A stretch of DNA of 64,000 nucleotides, taken from contig NZ_CAJGBN010000034.1 of the NCBI RefSeq assembly GCF_904426505.1, forward strand, positions 124,001 to 188,000, written 5' to 3'. The translations under genes were made by a program, and so were the position numbers. The stretch is from Rubrivivax sp. A210. Its GTDB lineage: Bacteria; Pseudomonadota; Gammaproteobacteria; Burkholderiales; Burkholderiaceae_C. Below the pieces are notes generated by a model that ran no database searches, was not told the origin of the DNA, and saw nothing but the letters and a program-made list of their open reading frames with translations. Of the stretch, positions 54,545 through 64,000 are shown one piece after another (position 1 is the first letter of the stretch; each line of letters begins with the position of its first letter).

Positions 54545-55912
54545 ATGTTCGAAATCCCCTTGTTCAGGCGCTGGCGCGCACCGCTGGCCGCCAGCCTGGC
54601 GCTGCTGCTGGCGGCCTGCGGTGGCGGTGGCGACGATGCCGGCGGCGGCTCGCAACCGGCGAGCTGCAACCTGGTCGACCAGAAGGACTGGCTGGGCAGC
54701 TACATGAACGACGCCTACTTCTGGTACCGCCTGTCACCGCAGCCCGATCCCAGGCCCTATGCCAGCACAGCCACCTATTTCGACGCGCTGCTCTACACCG
54801 GCACCGACCCGGTCTTTCCGGCCGACCGCTGGAGCCGCATCGAATCGACCGAGAGCTTCAACCTCTTCTTCGGCAACGGCGCCACGCTGGGCTATGGGGT
54901 TTCGGTGGCCGGCAGCGAGCTCGATGGCGATGGCACGCGACCCCTGTACGTGCGCTATGTCGAGCCCAACTCGCCCGCCGCCCTGGCCGGTGTCTCGCGC
55001 GGCGACCAGGTGCTCACGGCCAACGGCCAGAACCCGGCGCAGCTGATCGCCAACGGCTTCTCGGCGCTCTCGGCCAGCCAGCGTGGCGAGACCCTGAGCT
55101 TGCGGCTGCGCCGCGCCGGCGTCGACCGCACGGTGACGCTGACCGCCGCGGACTTCAATCTCAGCCCGGTGACCGGCGCCACCTGGTTGCTCACCACGGG
55201 CGGGCGCCTGATCGGCTATCTCAACGTCAAGGACATGATCAGCCAGGCCGGCGCGCCGCTGGAGACCGCCTTCGCGCAGTTCAAGGCTGCCCGCATCGAC
55301 GACCTCGCGCTCGACCTGCGCTACAACGGCGGCGGCCTGGTCTCCACCGGCGGTGTGCTGGCGTCCTACATCGCCGGCCTGCGCGGCACCGGCCGCAGTT
55401 ACGCCAAGCTGCTCTACAACGACAAGAACGCGGCGCGCAACACGGCCTTCGCCTTCAGCAACCCGACGTCGTCGCTGGGCCTGCCGCGAGTCTTTGTGCT
55501 GATGGGCCGGCGCACCTGCTCTGCCAGCGAACAGGTGATCAACGGCCTGCGGGGACTCCGTGACCAGGGCTTTGAGGTCATCGCCATCGGCGAGACGAGC
55601 TGCGGCAAGCCGGTCGGCTTCAACCCCGTCAGCGCGTGCGGCAACACCTTCAACGTGGTCAACTTCGAGAGTGTCAACGACCGCAATGAGGGCCGCTATT
55701 TCGACGGCTTCGGGCCCACCTGCCCGGTGGCCGAGGACTTCACCGTGGTGCAGGGCAGCTGGGACGATCCGCTGATGGACGCCGCCGGCCGCTATGCCGA
55801 CAACGGCGCCTGCCCGGTGGCTTCAACGCGTGCCCAGCCACTGGCCGTGCGCGCGGCGCGTCGCAGCGCGATCCTGGAGCCCGGCGAGCGCCAGGGCATG
55901 TTGGGTCGCTGA
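54545..55912 (+). CDS. S41-family (carboxy-terminal processing-like) protease, lipoprotein
   Basis: A 455-residue protein. The signal peptide ends in a lipobox LLLAAC (Cys near residue 21) followed by Gly/Asp spacer residues, so it is probably a lipoprotein facing the periplasm or cell surface. A PDZ domain ([24 protein letters not shown]) precedes an S41 protease domain: [14 protein letters not shown], the nucleophile Ser in GRRTCSASE, and the general base Lys in [11 protein letters not shown]. The role may be processing of exported proteins; CtpA-type members differ by the N-terminal domain. Convergent with guaC. Confidence 0.88.
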   Translation: MFEIPLFRRWRAPLAASLALLLAACGGGGDDAGGGSQPASCNLVDQKDWLGSYMNDAYFWYRLSPQPDPRPYASTATYFDALLYTGTDPVFPADRWSRIESTESFNLFFGNGATLGYGVSVAGSELDGDGTRPLYVRYVEPNSPAALAGVSRGDQVLTANGQNPAQLIANGFSALSASQRGETLSLRLRRAGVDRTVTLTAADFNLSPVTGATWLLTTGGRLIGYLNVKDMISQAGAPLETAFAQFKAARIDDLALDLRYNGGGLVSTGGVLASYIAGLRGTGRSYAKLLYNDKNAARNTAFAFSNPTSSLGLPRVFVLMGRRTCSASEQVINGLRGLRDQGFEVIAIGETSCGKPVGFNPVSACGNTFNVVNFESVNDRNEGRYFDGFGPTCPVAEDFTVVQGSWDDPLMDAAGRYADNGACPVASTRAQPLAVRAARRSAILEPGERQGMLGR

Positions 55913-55913
55913 G

Positions 55914-55931
55914 GCCCGGCCGCGGCCGGGC
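55914..55931. terminator. GC-rich hairpin between convergent genes
   Basis: GCCCGGCC-GC-GGCCGGGC is a perfect 8-bp stem with a 2-base loop, sitting in the 21-base gap between the S41 protease stop and the guaC stop. No T-run follows, so termination would need help; it may protect both transcript ends. Confidence 0.4.
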
Positions 55932-55933
55932 AC

Positions 55934-56911
55934 CTACATGAACAGGTGCTCGCCCGCGTTCTCGCCGCCCAGCACGACGTAGTTGACCTTCTTCAGGTCC
56001 ATCAGCACGCGGCCACCGGCATAGCTGATGCTGCTCTGCAGGTCTTCGCGCATCTCGCGCAGCGTGTCGGCCAGGCGGCCCTTCACCGGCTCGAGGATGC
56101 GCTTGCCCTCGACGTGCTTGTACTCGCCCTTGTTGAAGTCGCTGGCGCTGCCGTAGTACTCCTTGTAGAGCCGGCCATCGACCTCGACGGTGGCGCCGGG
56201 CGATTCCTCGTGACCGGCAAAGAGCGAGCCCACCATCACCATCGCGGCGCCGAAGCGCACGCTCTTGGCGATGTCGCCATGGTGGCGGATGCCCCCGTCG
56301 GCGATGGTGGGCTTGGTGGCCACGCGGGCACACCACTTCAGCGCGCTGAGCTGCCAGCCGCCGGTGCCGAAGCCGGTCTTGAGCTTGGTGATGCACACCT
56401 TGCCCGGGCCCACGCCCACCTTGGTGGCATCGGCGCCCCAGTTCTCGAGGTCGATCACCGCCTCGGGCGTGGCCACGTTGCCGGCGATCACGAAGGCGGC
56501 CGGCAGGCGCGCCTTGATGTGCTCGATGGCCTTGCGCACGCTGTCGGCATGGCCGTGGGCGATGTCGATGGTGATGTAGTCGGCGCCCACGCCCTCGGCG
56601 GCCAGGCGGTCGACGACCTCGAAGTCGGCCGCCTTCACGCCCAGGCTCAGGCTCACATAGAGGCCGCGCTCGCGCATGCGCTTGGCATAGGCCACGCTGT
56701 CGAGATCGAAGCGGTGCATCACGTAGAAGTGGCCGCCGGTGGCCAGCAGCACGCTGATGGGCTCGTCGACCACGGTCTTCATGTTGGACGGCACCACCGG
56801 CAGCGCGAAGCGGCGGCCGCCGAACTCCACCGAGGCATCGCATTCGCTGCGGCTCTCGACGCGGCACTTGCGCGGCAGCAGCAGGATGTTGTCGTAGTCG
56901 AAAATTTCCAT
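55934..56911 (-). CDS. guaC: GMP reductase
   Basis: A 325-residue enzyme converting GMP to IMP with NADPH in purine salvage. It shares the IMPDH-type barrel; the catalytic Cys173 is in [15 protein letters not shown] with GGWQLSA after it, and [19 protein letters not shown] forms the phosphate site. The absence of CBS domains and the length fit the short GuaC type. ATG 56911 gives [15 protein letters not shown]. Divergent from uvrD. Confidence 0.95.
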   Translation of the reverse strand: MEIFDYDNILLLPRKCRVESRSECDASVEFGGRRFALPVVPSNMKTVVDEPISVLLATGGHFYVMHRFDLDSVAYAKRMRERGLYVSLSLGVKAADFEVVDRLAAEGVGADYITIDIAHGHADSVRKAIEHIKARLPAAFVIAGNVATPEAVIDLENWGADATKVGVGPGKVCITKLKTGFGTGGWQLSALKWCARVATKPTIADGGIRHHGDIAKSVRFGAAMVMVGSLFAGHEESPGATVEVDGRLYKEYYGSASDFNKGEYKHVEGKRILEPVKGRLADTLREMREDLQSSISYAGGRVLMDLKKVNYVVLGGENAGEHLFM

Positions 56912-56991
56912 GCTCGTGGTCCGCGGTGGCGACGGCGTCTGCGCTGTCCGGCGGATGTTAGCGCGCGCCCTTGCGCGCTTCCTCCGTGCCC

Positions 56992-56997
56992 GACAAT
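56992..56997 (+). promoter_or_regulatory. -10-like GACAAT directly before uvrD
   Basis: GACAAT ends six bases before the uvrD ATG (GCCGCC between). No ribosome site is seen. Transcription would start at about the start codon. Confidence 0.45.
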
Positions 56998-57003
56998 GCC
57001 GCC

Positions 57004-59335
<2,332 letters not shown>

Positions 59336-59352
<17 letters not shown>

Positions 59353-60160
59353 TCTCGGGGTCGGCGGCGGCCGTCGCGCCGCCGAAGCTGTCATTGAAGG
59401 TGAAGAGCAGCGAGATGTAGAACACGGCCGAGAACACCAGCCCGCCTGGCACGCCCAGGATGCCGGCCAGTTGCGGCAGGCCCAGAAGGCCGAAGACGAA
59501 CGCGGTGACGAAGCCGAAGACCAGCACCACGCCCACCCAGCCCAGCATGTAGCCGAAGAAGGCGCCGCGTGCGCGCCACACCGCCAGCGTGCTGGAAAAC
59601 AGGGCCTGGCCCGCGCTCTGGCCGCCCCAGTACACCAGGGCTGGCGCATGCCAGTAGGGCACGGAGAGCGCCGTGCCCAGCGTGCCGGCCAGCAGCAGCG
59701 CCGCGCTGACGCCGGGCTCGGCGAGCAGGGCGTCGATCTCGGCCTGGGCTTCCTGGCCGCGTGCCATCAGCGTCTGCAGCCGGCCCCAGGCGCTGTTGGA
59801 CACCGCATCGGCCAGCAGCAGGATGAACAGGGCTGCCACGCCGTAGCCCACGCACAGCAGCAGCAGCGCGCGCCGCCGCGCCGGGTCGGCCTGCAGCGGT
59901 TCGATGAACTGGCGCGGGCTTACAGGGCCGCCCTCGAGCGCCGAACGTGCGGCGACCATGAAGCCCAGCGAAAGCAGCGGCAGCGCCATCATCTGGACCA
60001 GGGCGCCCAGCACCGGCACCAGGCTGACCAGCAACGCCGCGCCCAGGAAGACCGCGAACAGCGAGGTGAAGGCCATGGGCCGGCGCGCGAACAGACGGAA
60101 GGCATCGCCTATCCAGCGCGGGCCGCGTGCGGCGGCAACGGTCTTGAGCAGCAGCGCCAT
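59336..60160 (-). CDS. BPSS1780-type inner-membrane protein
   Basis: A 274-residue membrane protein with about six helices. Opening VAAARGPRWIGDAFRLFARRP and the helix pair SLGFMVAARSALEGGPVSP match the BPSS1780 family conserved in Burkholderiales. Function unknown. It starts two bases before thrB ends, so it is co-transcribed with thrB and the DUF2782-like gene, and its end overlaps uvrD. Confidence 0.85.
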
Positions 60161-60161
60161 G

Positions 60162-61130
60162 TCAGTGCGGCGGGTGCCAGGGGTTGGCGATGCGTGAGCG
60201 CAGCACGCGCTCGAAATGCGTCGGATCTTTGGGCTGCAGCAGGGCCGCGTCGCGCGGCAGATGCCAGTCCCACAGGCGCGAGATCCAGAAGCGCAGCGCT
60301 GCTGCGCGCAGCAGGGCCGGCAACGCGCGCACCTCGCCGTGGCTGAGCGGACGCTGCCGACCGTAGGCGGCCATGAAGGCGCCTGCCAGGGTCTCGTCGA
60401 GGGCGCCGCTGGTGGCGTCGCTGCACCAGTCGTTGAGGCAGACCGCGACGTCGAAGAGCAGGGTGTCGGTGCCGGCGAAGTAGAAATCGAAGAAGCCGCA
60501 CAGGCGGTCGTCGCCGGCGGTGTCGTCGAACATCACGTTGTCGCGGAAGAGGTCGGCGTGGATGGGCCCGCGCGGCAGGGCCTGGCCGGCCGGCGAAGCC
60601 GCCAGGTGTTGCTGGTAGGCGATCTCGTCGCGCAGCAGCGCCGCTTGCCCGGCGTCCAGGTGCGGCAGCACCAGGGGCGCGGTTTCCACCCACCAATCCA
60701 GGCCGCGCAGATGCGGCTGCTGCGGCGTGAAATCGACGCCTGCCAGGTGCATCTTGGCCAGCATCGCGCCCACTTGGGTGACGTGGACGAGCGCCGGCCG
60801 CAGGCGGTGGCTGCCGGGCAGGCGGGTCACCACCGCGGCCGGCTTGCCGCCGGCGCTGTGTACCAGCCGGCCCTGGGCGTCGGGCTGGGGCGCGGGCACC
60901 GGCACGCCATGGGCCGACAGATGCTGCATCAGCTCCAGGTAATAGGGCAGTTGCTCGGCCGGCAGGCGCTCGAACAGCGTCAGCACCCATTGGCCGCGCG
61001 TGGTGGTGGCGTAGTAGTTGGTGTTTTCTATGCCCGAGCGTATGCCCTGCAGATCGGTCAGCCCGCCCAGGCCCAGGGCGCCGAGCAGGGCCTCGGCCTC
61101 GGCAAAGCCGACTTCGGTATAGACCGCCAT
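60162..61130 (-). CDS. thrB: Homoserine kinase, type II (ThrB, APH fold)
   Basis: A 322-residue kinase phosphorylating homoserine in threonine synthesis. It has the APH-like fold used by many proteobacteria: GIRSGIENTNYYATTTRG-type opening, the catalytic loop HADLFRDNVMFD and the metal site FFDFYFAGTDTLLFD. MAVYTEVGFAEAEALL is the expected start. The polA-DUF2782-thrB neighbourhood is conserved in betaproteobacteria and supports the call over other APH kinases. Confidence 0.93.
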   Translation of the reverse strand: MAVYTEVGFAEAEALLGALGLGGLTDLQGIRSGIENTNYYATTTRGQWVLTLFERLPAEQLPYYLELMQHLSAHGVPVPAPQPDAQGRLVHSAGGKPAAVVTRLPGSHRLRPALVHVTQVGAMLAKMHLAGVDFTPQQPHLRGLDWWVETAPLVLPHLDAGQAALLRDEIAYQQHLAASPAGQALPRGPIHADLFRDNVMFDDTAGDDRLCGFFDFYFAGTDTLLFDVAVCLNDWCSDATSGALDETLAGAFMAAYGRQRPLSHGEVRALPALLRAAALRFWISRLWDWHLPRDAALLQPKDPTHFERVLRSRIANPWHPPH

Positions 61131-61138
61131 CGCGGCCG

Positions 61139-61456
61139 TCAGAAGCTCAGCACCGACCAGGCGGTCTGGCCGGTGGCGCCGCGCTGCTGCGCCGCGTCGC
61201 GTCCGTTGGGGCCCACGATGATTTCGTAGGGCGCCACGGGCAGCAGCTTGCTCTGCACGACGATGCGCTGCGGCGCGCCGCGCAGGCGCGTTTCCTCGAT
61301 GCGCGCGCCCTCATCCTCGATCACGGTGCGGCGGGCCACGGCCTCGGCGGGGGCGGAGGCCGCGCGTGGCGCCGGCGCGGGCGGCTCGGCGGCCATGGCG
61401 GCCAGCACCGGCAGCAGGAAAAGGGGGCCGGCAGCAAGGCGGGCGATCAGGCTCAT
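61139..61456 (-). CDS. DUF2782-like small exported protein
   Basis: A 105-residue protein with a signal peptide (GPLFLLPVLAAMAAE) and a Pro/Ala-rich mature start. The rest (VIEDEGARIEETRLRGAPQ, VAPYEIIVGPNGRD) looks like the DUF2782 family, which lies between polA and thrB in related bacteria. Function unknown; probably periplasmic. Ends eight bases before thrB starts. Confidence 0.75.
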   Translation of the reverse strand: MSLIARLAAGPLFLLPVLAAMAAEPPAPAPRAASAPAEAVARRTVIEDEGARIEETRLRGAPQRIVVQSKLLPVAPYEIIVGPNGRDAAQQRGATGQTAWSVLSF

Positions 61457-61497
61457 GGGGCGATTCTACGCAGCGGGCTCGGGCCACCGGGGCGCGT

Positions 61498-61503
61498 CAC
61501 AAT
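61498..61503 (+). promoter_or_regulatory. -10-like CACAAT directly before polA
   Basis: CACAAT ends six bases before the polA ATG (GACCGC between). No ribosome site. Sixth example of this layout in the window. Confidence 0.45.
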
Positions 61504-61509
61504 GACCGC

Positions 61510-64000
61510 ATGAGCGAAAGAATCATGCTGCTGGTCGACGGTTCGAGCTATCTCTACCGCGCCTTCCATGCCATGCCCGACCTGCGCGCCGGCGACGGCT
61601 TTCCCACCGGCGCGGTACACGGCATGGTGGCAATGATGAAGCGGCTGCGCGAGCAGATTCCGGCCGAGCACGCGGTCTGCGTCTTCGACGCCAAGGGCCC
61701 GACCTTCCGCGACGGCTGGTACCCCGAGTACAAGGCCAACCGCGCGCCCATGCCCGAGGCCCTGGTGCAGCAGATCGCGCCCATCCACGAGGTCGTGCGC
61801 CTGCTCGGCTGGCCGGTGCTGGAAGTGCCCGGCATCGAGGCCGACGATGCCATCGGCACCCTGGCCCGCGTGGCCGCGGCCAGCGGCCACCAGGTCATCG
61901 TCTCCACCGGCGACAAGGACCTGGCGCAACTGGTGACGGAGCAGGTGACACTGATCAACACCATGAGCAACGAGCGCCTGGACATCGCGGGCGTACAGGC
62001 CAAGTTCGGCGTGTCGCCCGAGCGCATCGTCGACTACCTCACCCTGGTAGGCGACACCGTGGACAACGTGCCCGGGGTCGAGAAGGTGGGCCCCAAGACG
62101 GCTGTGAAGTGGATCGCCGACCACGGCAGCCTGGACGGCGTGATCGCCGCTGCCGACAGCATCAAGGGCGTGGCCGGCGACAACCTGCGCAAGGCGCTGG
62201 ATTGGCTGCCGATGGGGCGCAAGCTGGTGACGGTGGTGACCGACTGCGACCTTGCCGGCCACATCGAGGGCTGGCCGGCGCTGGAGGCGCTGGCGCTGCG
62301 CCCGGTGGACCAGGCCGGCTTGCTGTCTTTTTATGAGCGCTACGACTTCCGCAGCTTCCGCAAGGAGCTCGAAGCGGCGCTGGGCAGCACGCCGAGCACT
62401 GCGGGCGCGGTCCTGGAAGCCGACGCGCCGCCGCGCACGGCCGCCGCCGATCTGGCGCGCGACTACGAGACCATCACGAACTGGGAGCGCCTGGAGCACT
62501 GGATGGCCCTGCTGCAGGCGGCCGAGCTGGTGGCGCTGGACACCGAGACCGATTCGCTGGACGCGATGCGCGCCCGCATCGTCGGCATCAGCTTTGCCGT
62601 CGAGCCCGGGCGCGCCGCCTATGTGCCGCTGGCCCACAACTACCCCGACGCGCCCGAACAGCTGCCCATCGACGAGGTGCTGGCGCGCCTCAAGCCCTGG
62701 CTGGAAGACGCATCGCGCGCCAAGCTGGGCCAGAACATCAAGTACGACCTGCATGTCTTCGCCAATGCCGGCATCGCGGTGCGCGGCTACGCGCACGACA
62801 CCCTGCTGCAGAGCTATGTGCTTGAGGCCCACAAGACCCACGGACTGGAGGCGCTGGCCGAGCGCCACCTCGGCCGCAAGGGCCTGAGCTACGAAGACCT
62901 GTGCGGCAAGGGTGCGAACCAGATTTCCTTTGCCCAGGTCGACGTGGCCCGCGCCGCGCAGTACAGCGGCGAGGACAGCGAGATGACGTTGCAGGTGCAC
63001 CAGACGCTGTGGCCTCTCGTTGCCGCAGACGGGGATGAAGAGCGCGGCCTGCGGCTGGTCTACGAGCGCATCGAGATGCCGGTGGCGCAGCTGCTGTGCC
63101 GCATCGAGCGCCACGGCGTGCTCATCGACGCCGCGGTACTGGCGCGCCAGAGCCAGGAGCTGGCCGAGCGCATGGTGGCGCTGGAGCAGGAGGCCTATGC
63201 CATCGCCGGCCAGCCCTTCAACCTGGGCAGCCCCAAGCAGATCGGCGAGATCCTGTTCGTCAAGCTGGGCCTGCCGGTGAAGAAGAAGACCGCCAGCGGC
63301 GCGCCGTCCACGGATGAAGAGGTGCTGCAGGAATTGGCTGCCGACTACCCGCTGCCGGCGCGCATCCTCGATCACCGGGGCCTGGCCAAGCTCAAGGGCA
63401 CCTACACCGACAAGCTGCCGCTGATGGTGAACCCGGCCACCGGCCGCGTACACACCAACTACGCGCAGGCGGTGGCGGTGACGGGGCGGCTGTCGAGCAA
63501 CGACCCCAACCTGCAGAACATCCCCATCCGCACGCCCGAGGGCCGGCGCGTGCGCGAGGCCTTCATTGCGCCGCCAGGCCATGTGCTGATGAGCGCCGAC
63601 TACAGCCAGATCGAGCTGCGCATCATGGCCCACATCAGCCAGGACCCGGCCCTGCTGCGCGCGTTTGCCGAGGGCGTGGACGTACACCGCGCCACCGCCA
63701 GCGAGGTCTTCGGCGTGCCGGTGGCCGATGTCAGCAGCGAGCAGCGCCGCTACGCCAAGGTCATCAACTTCGGCCTCATCTACGGCATGGGCGCCTTCGG
63801 CCTGGCTTCCAACCTGGGCATCGAGCAGAAGGCGGCCAAGGACTACATCGACCGCTATTTCGCGCGATTTGCCGGCGTCAAGCGCTACATGGACGAAACG
63901 CGGCTGGAAGCCAAGGCCCGGGGCTATGTGCAGACCGTCTTCGGCCGCCGCCTCTGGCTGCCCGAAATCAACAGCGGCAACGGCCCGCGCAAGGCCGGCG
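61510..64000 (+). CDS. polA: DNA polymerase I (partial at right edge)
   Basis: The first 830 codons of DNA polymerase I; the C-terminal end lies beyond the window. The 5-prime nuclease domain has MLLVDGSSYLYRAFHA, VVSTGDKDLAQLV-type strand and LVGDTVDNVPGVEKVGPKT. The 3-to-5 exonuclease domain keeps the acidic pair in VALDTETDSLDAM. The polymerase domain shows GRLSSNDPNLQNIPIRT, MSADYSQIELRIMAH (motif A) and YAKVINFGLIYGMGAFGL (motif B). Proofreading is thus probably active. ATG gives MSERIMLL. The order polA-DUF2782-thrB is typical for betaproteobacteria. Confidence 0.96.
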   Translation, partial: MSERIMLLVDGSSYLYRAFHAMPDLRAGDGFPTGAVHGMVAMMKRLREQIPAEHAVCVFDAKGPTFRDGWYPEYKANRAPMPEALVQQIAPIHEVVRLLGWPVLEVPGIEADDAIGTLARVAAASGHQVIVSTGDKDLAQLVTEQVTLINTMSNERLDIAGVQAKFGVSPERIVDYLTLVGDTVDNVPGVEKVGPKTAVKWIADHGSLDGVIAAADSIKGVAGDNLRKALDWLPMGRKLVTVVTDCDLAGHIEGWPALEALALRPVDQAGLLSFYERYDFRSFRKELEAALGSTPSTAGAVLEADAPPRTAAADLARDYETITNWERLEHWMALLQAAELVALDTETDSLDAMRARIVGISFAVEPGRAAYVPLAHNYPDAPEQLPIDEVLARLKPWLEDASRAKLGQNIKYDLHVFANAGIAVRGYAHDTLLQSYVLEAHKTHGLEALAERHLGRKGLSYEDLCGKGANQISFAQVDVARAAQYSGEDSEMTLQVHQTLWPLVAADGDEERGLRLVYERIEMPVAQLLCRIERHGVLIDAAVLARQSQELAERMVALEQEAYAIAGQPFNLGSPKQIGEILFVKLGLPVKKKTASGAPSTDEEVLQELAADYPLPARILDHRGLAKLKGTYTDKLPLMVNPATGRVHTNYAQAVAVTGRLSSNDPNLQNIPIRTPEGRRVREAFIAPPGHVLMSADYSQIELRIMAHISQDPALLRAFAEGVDVHRATASEVFGVPVADVSSEQRRYAKVINFGLIYGMGAFGLASNLGIEQKAAKDYIDRYFARFAGVKRYMDETRLEAKARGYVQTVFGRRLWLPEINSGNGPRKAG

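Overview
The window looks like a stretch of chromosome from a high-GC betaproteobacterium of the order Burkholderiales (Rubrivivax/Leptothrix/Comamonadaceae-like). The evidence is gene content and style: Bug/TctC-type binding protein, BPSS1780-type membrane protein, polA next to a DUF2782-like gene and a type II homoserine kinase, a holC gene followed by a small proline-rich gene, and very strong G/C third-position bias. No rRNA operon, CRISPR array, insertion sequence, integrase or replication origin was seen. Most of the window is ordinary core genome; the accessory-looking parts are about 5.9-12.4 kb and 13.6-17.1 kb.

Layout: 1-4.8 kb holds a minus-strand run (glutaryl-CoA dehydrogenase, MFS transporter, TauE/SafE permease, 3-TM protein, tandem universal stress protein, AhpD-fold protein) whose last five genes overlap or nearly overlap. 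4.9-12.4 kb holds a DUF4197 protein, a small unknown gene and then a compact plus-strand cluster: SPFH/SHOCT protein, double zinc-ribbon DUF4178 protein, DUF350 membrane protein, membrane-fused spermidine-synthase-like enzyme and a lipoprotein FAD amine-oxidase-like protein, facing a convergent xdhC-speD pair. SpeD makes the aminopropyl donor that a SpeE-like enzyme would use, so the region reads as a membrane-associated polyamine (or polyamine-like) module. 13.6-17.1 kb holds a signal-peptide hydrolase, an unknown membrane protein and a second alpha/beta hydrolase, abutting the 3-prime side of a tRNA-Arg gene.

17-28.8 kb: a YfcG-like glutathione transferase, an unknown protein, an acyl-CoA dehydrogenase plus APH-fold kinase pair resembling LvaC/LvaA of 4-hydroxyacid breakdown with its own Crp/Fnr-type regulator, a FimV-like protein, then a tight lptF-lptG-CbiX-CysB-aminotransferase run. 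28.9-40.3 kb: pepA, holC, the leucine-type binding protein LivK (with a frameshift near its end), rpmB-rpmG, trxB, a second Crp/Fnr regulator, ftsK-lolA, an unknown barrel-like protein and rarA. 40.5-44 kb: livHMGF, which completes the branched-chain amino-acid importer started by livK. 44-64 kb: Bug-type binding protein, a 2Fe-2S flavin reductase, an SDR protein, rhomboid protease, tRNA-Leu, cysM-nudix-tusA, galU, a degenerate 2-hydroxyacid dehydrogenase, valS, an S41 protease, guaC, uvrD, a membrane protein, thrB, a DUF2782-like protein and the first 830 codons of polA.

A recurring regulatory feature is a -10-like hexamer of the form NANAAT placed only 6-8 bases before the ATG in at least six genes that lack a Shine-Dalgarno sequence (holC, ftsK, rarA, tusA, uvrD, polA), which suggests leaderless or near-leaderless transcripts. 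All coordinates and motifs were read by eye; no database search was run.
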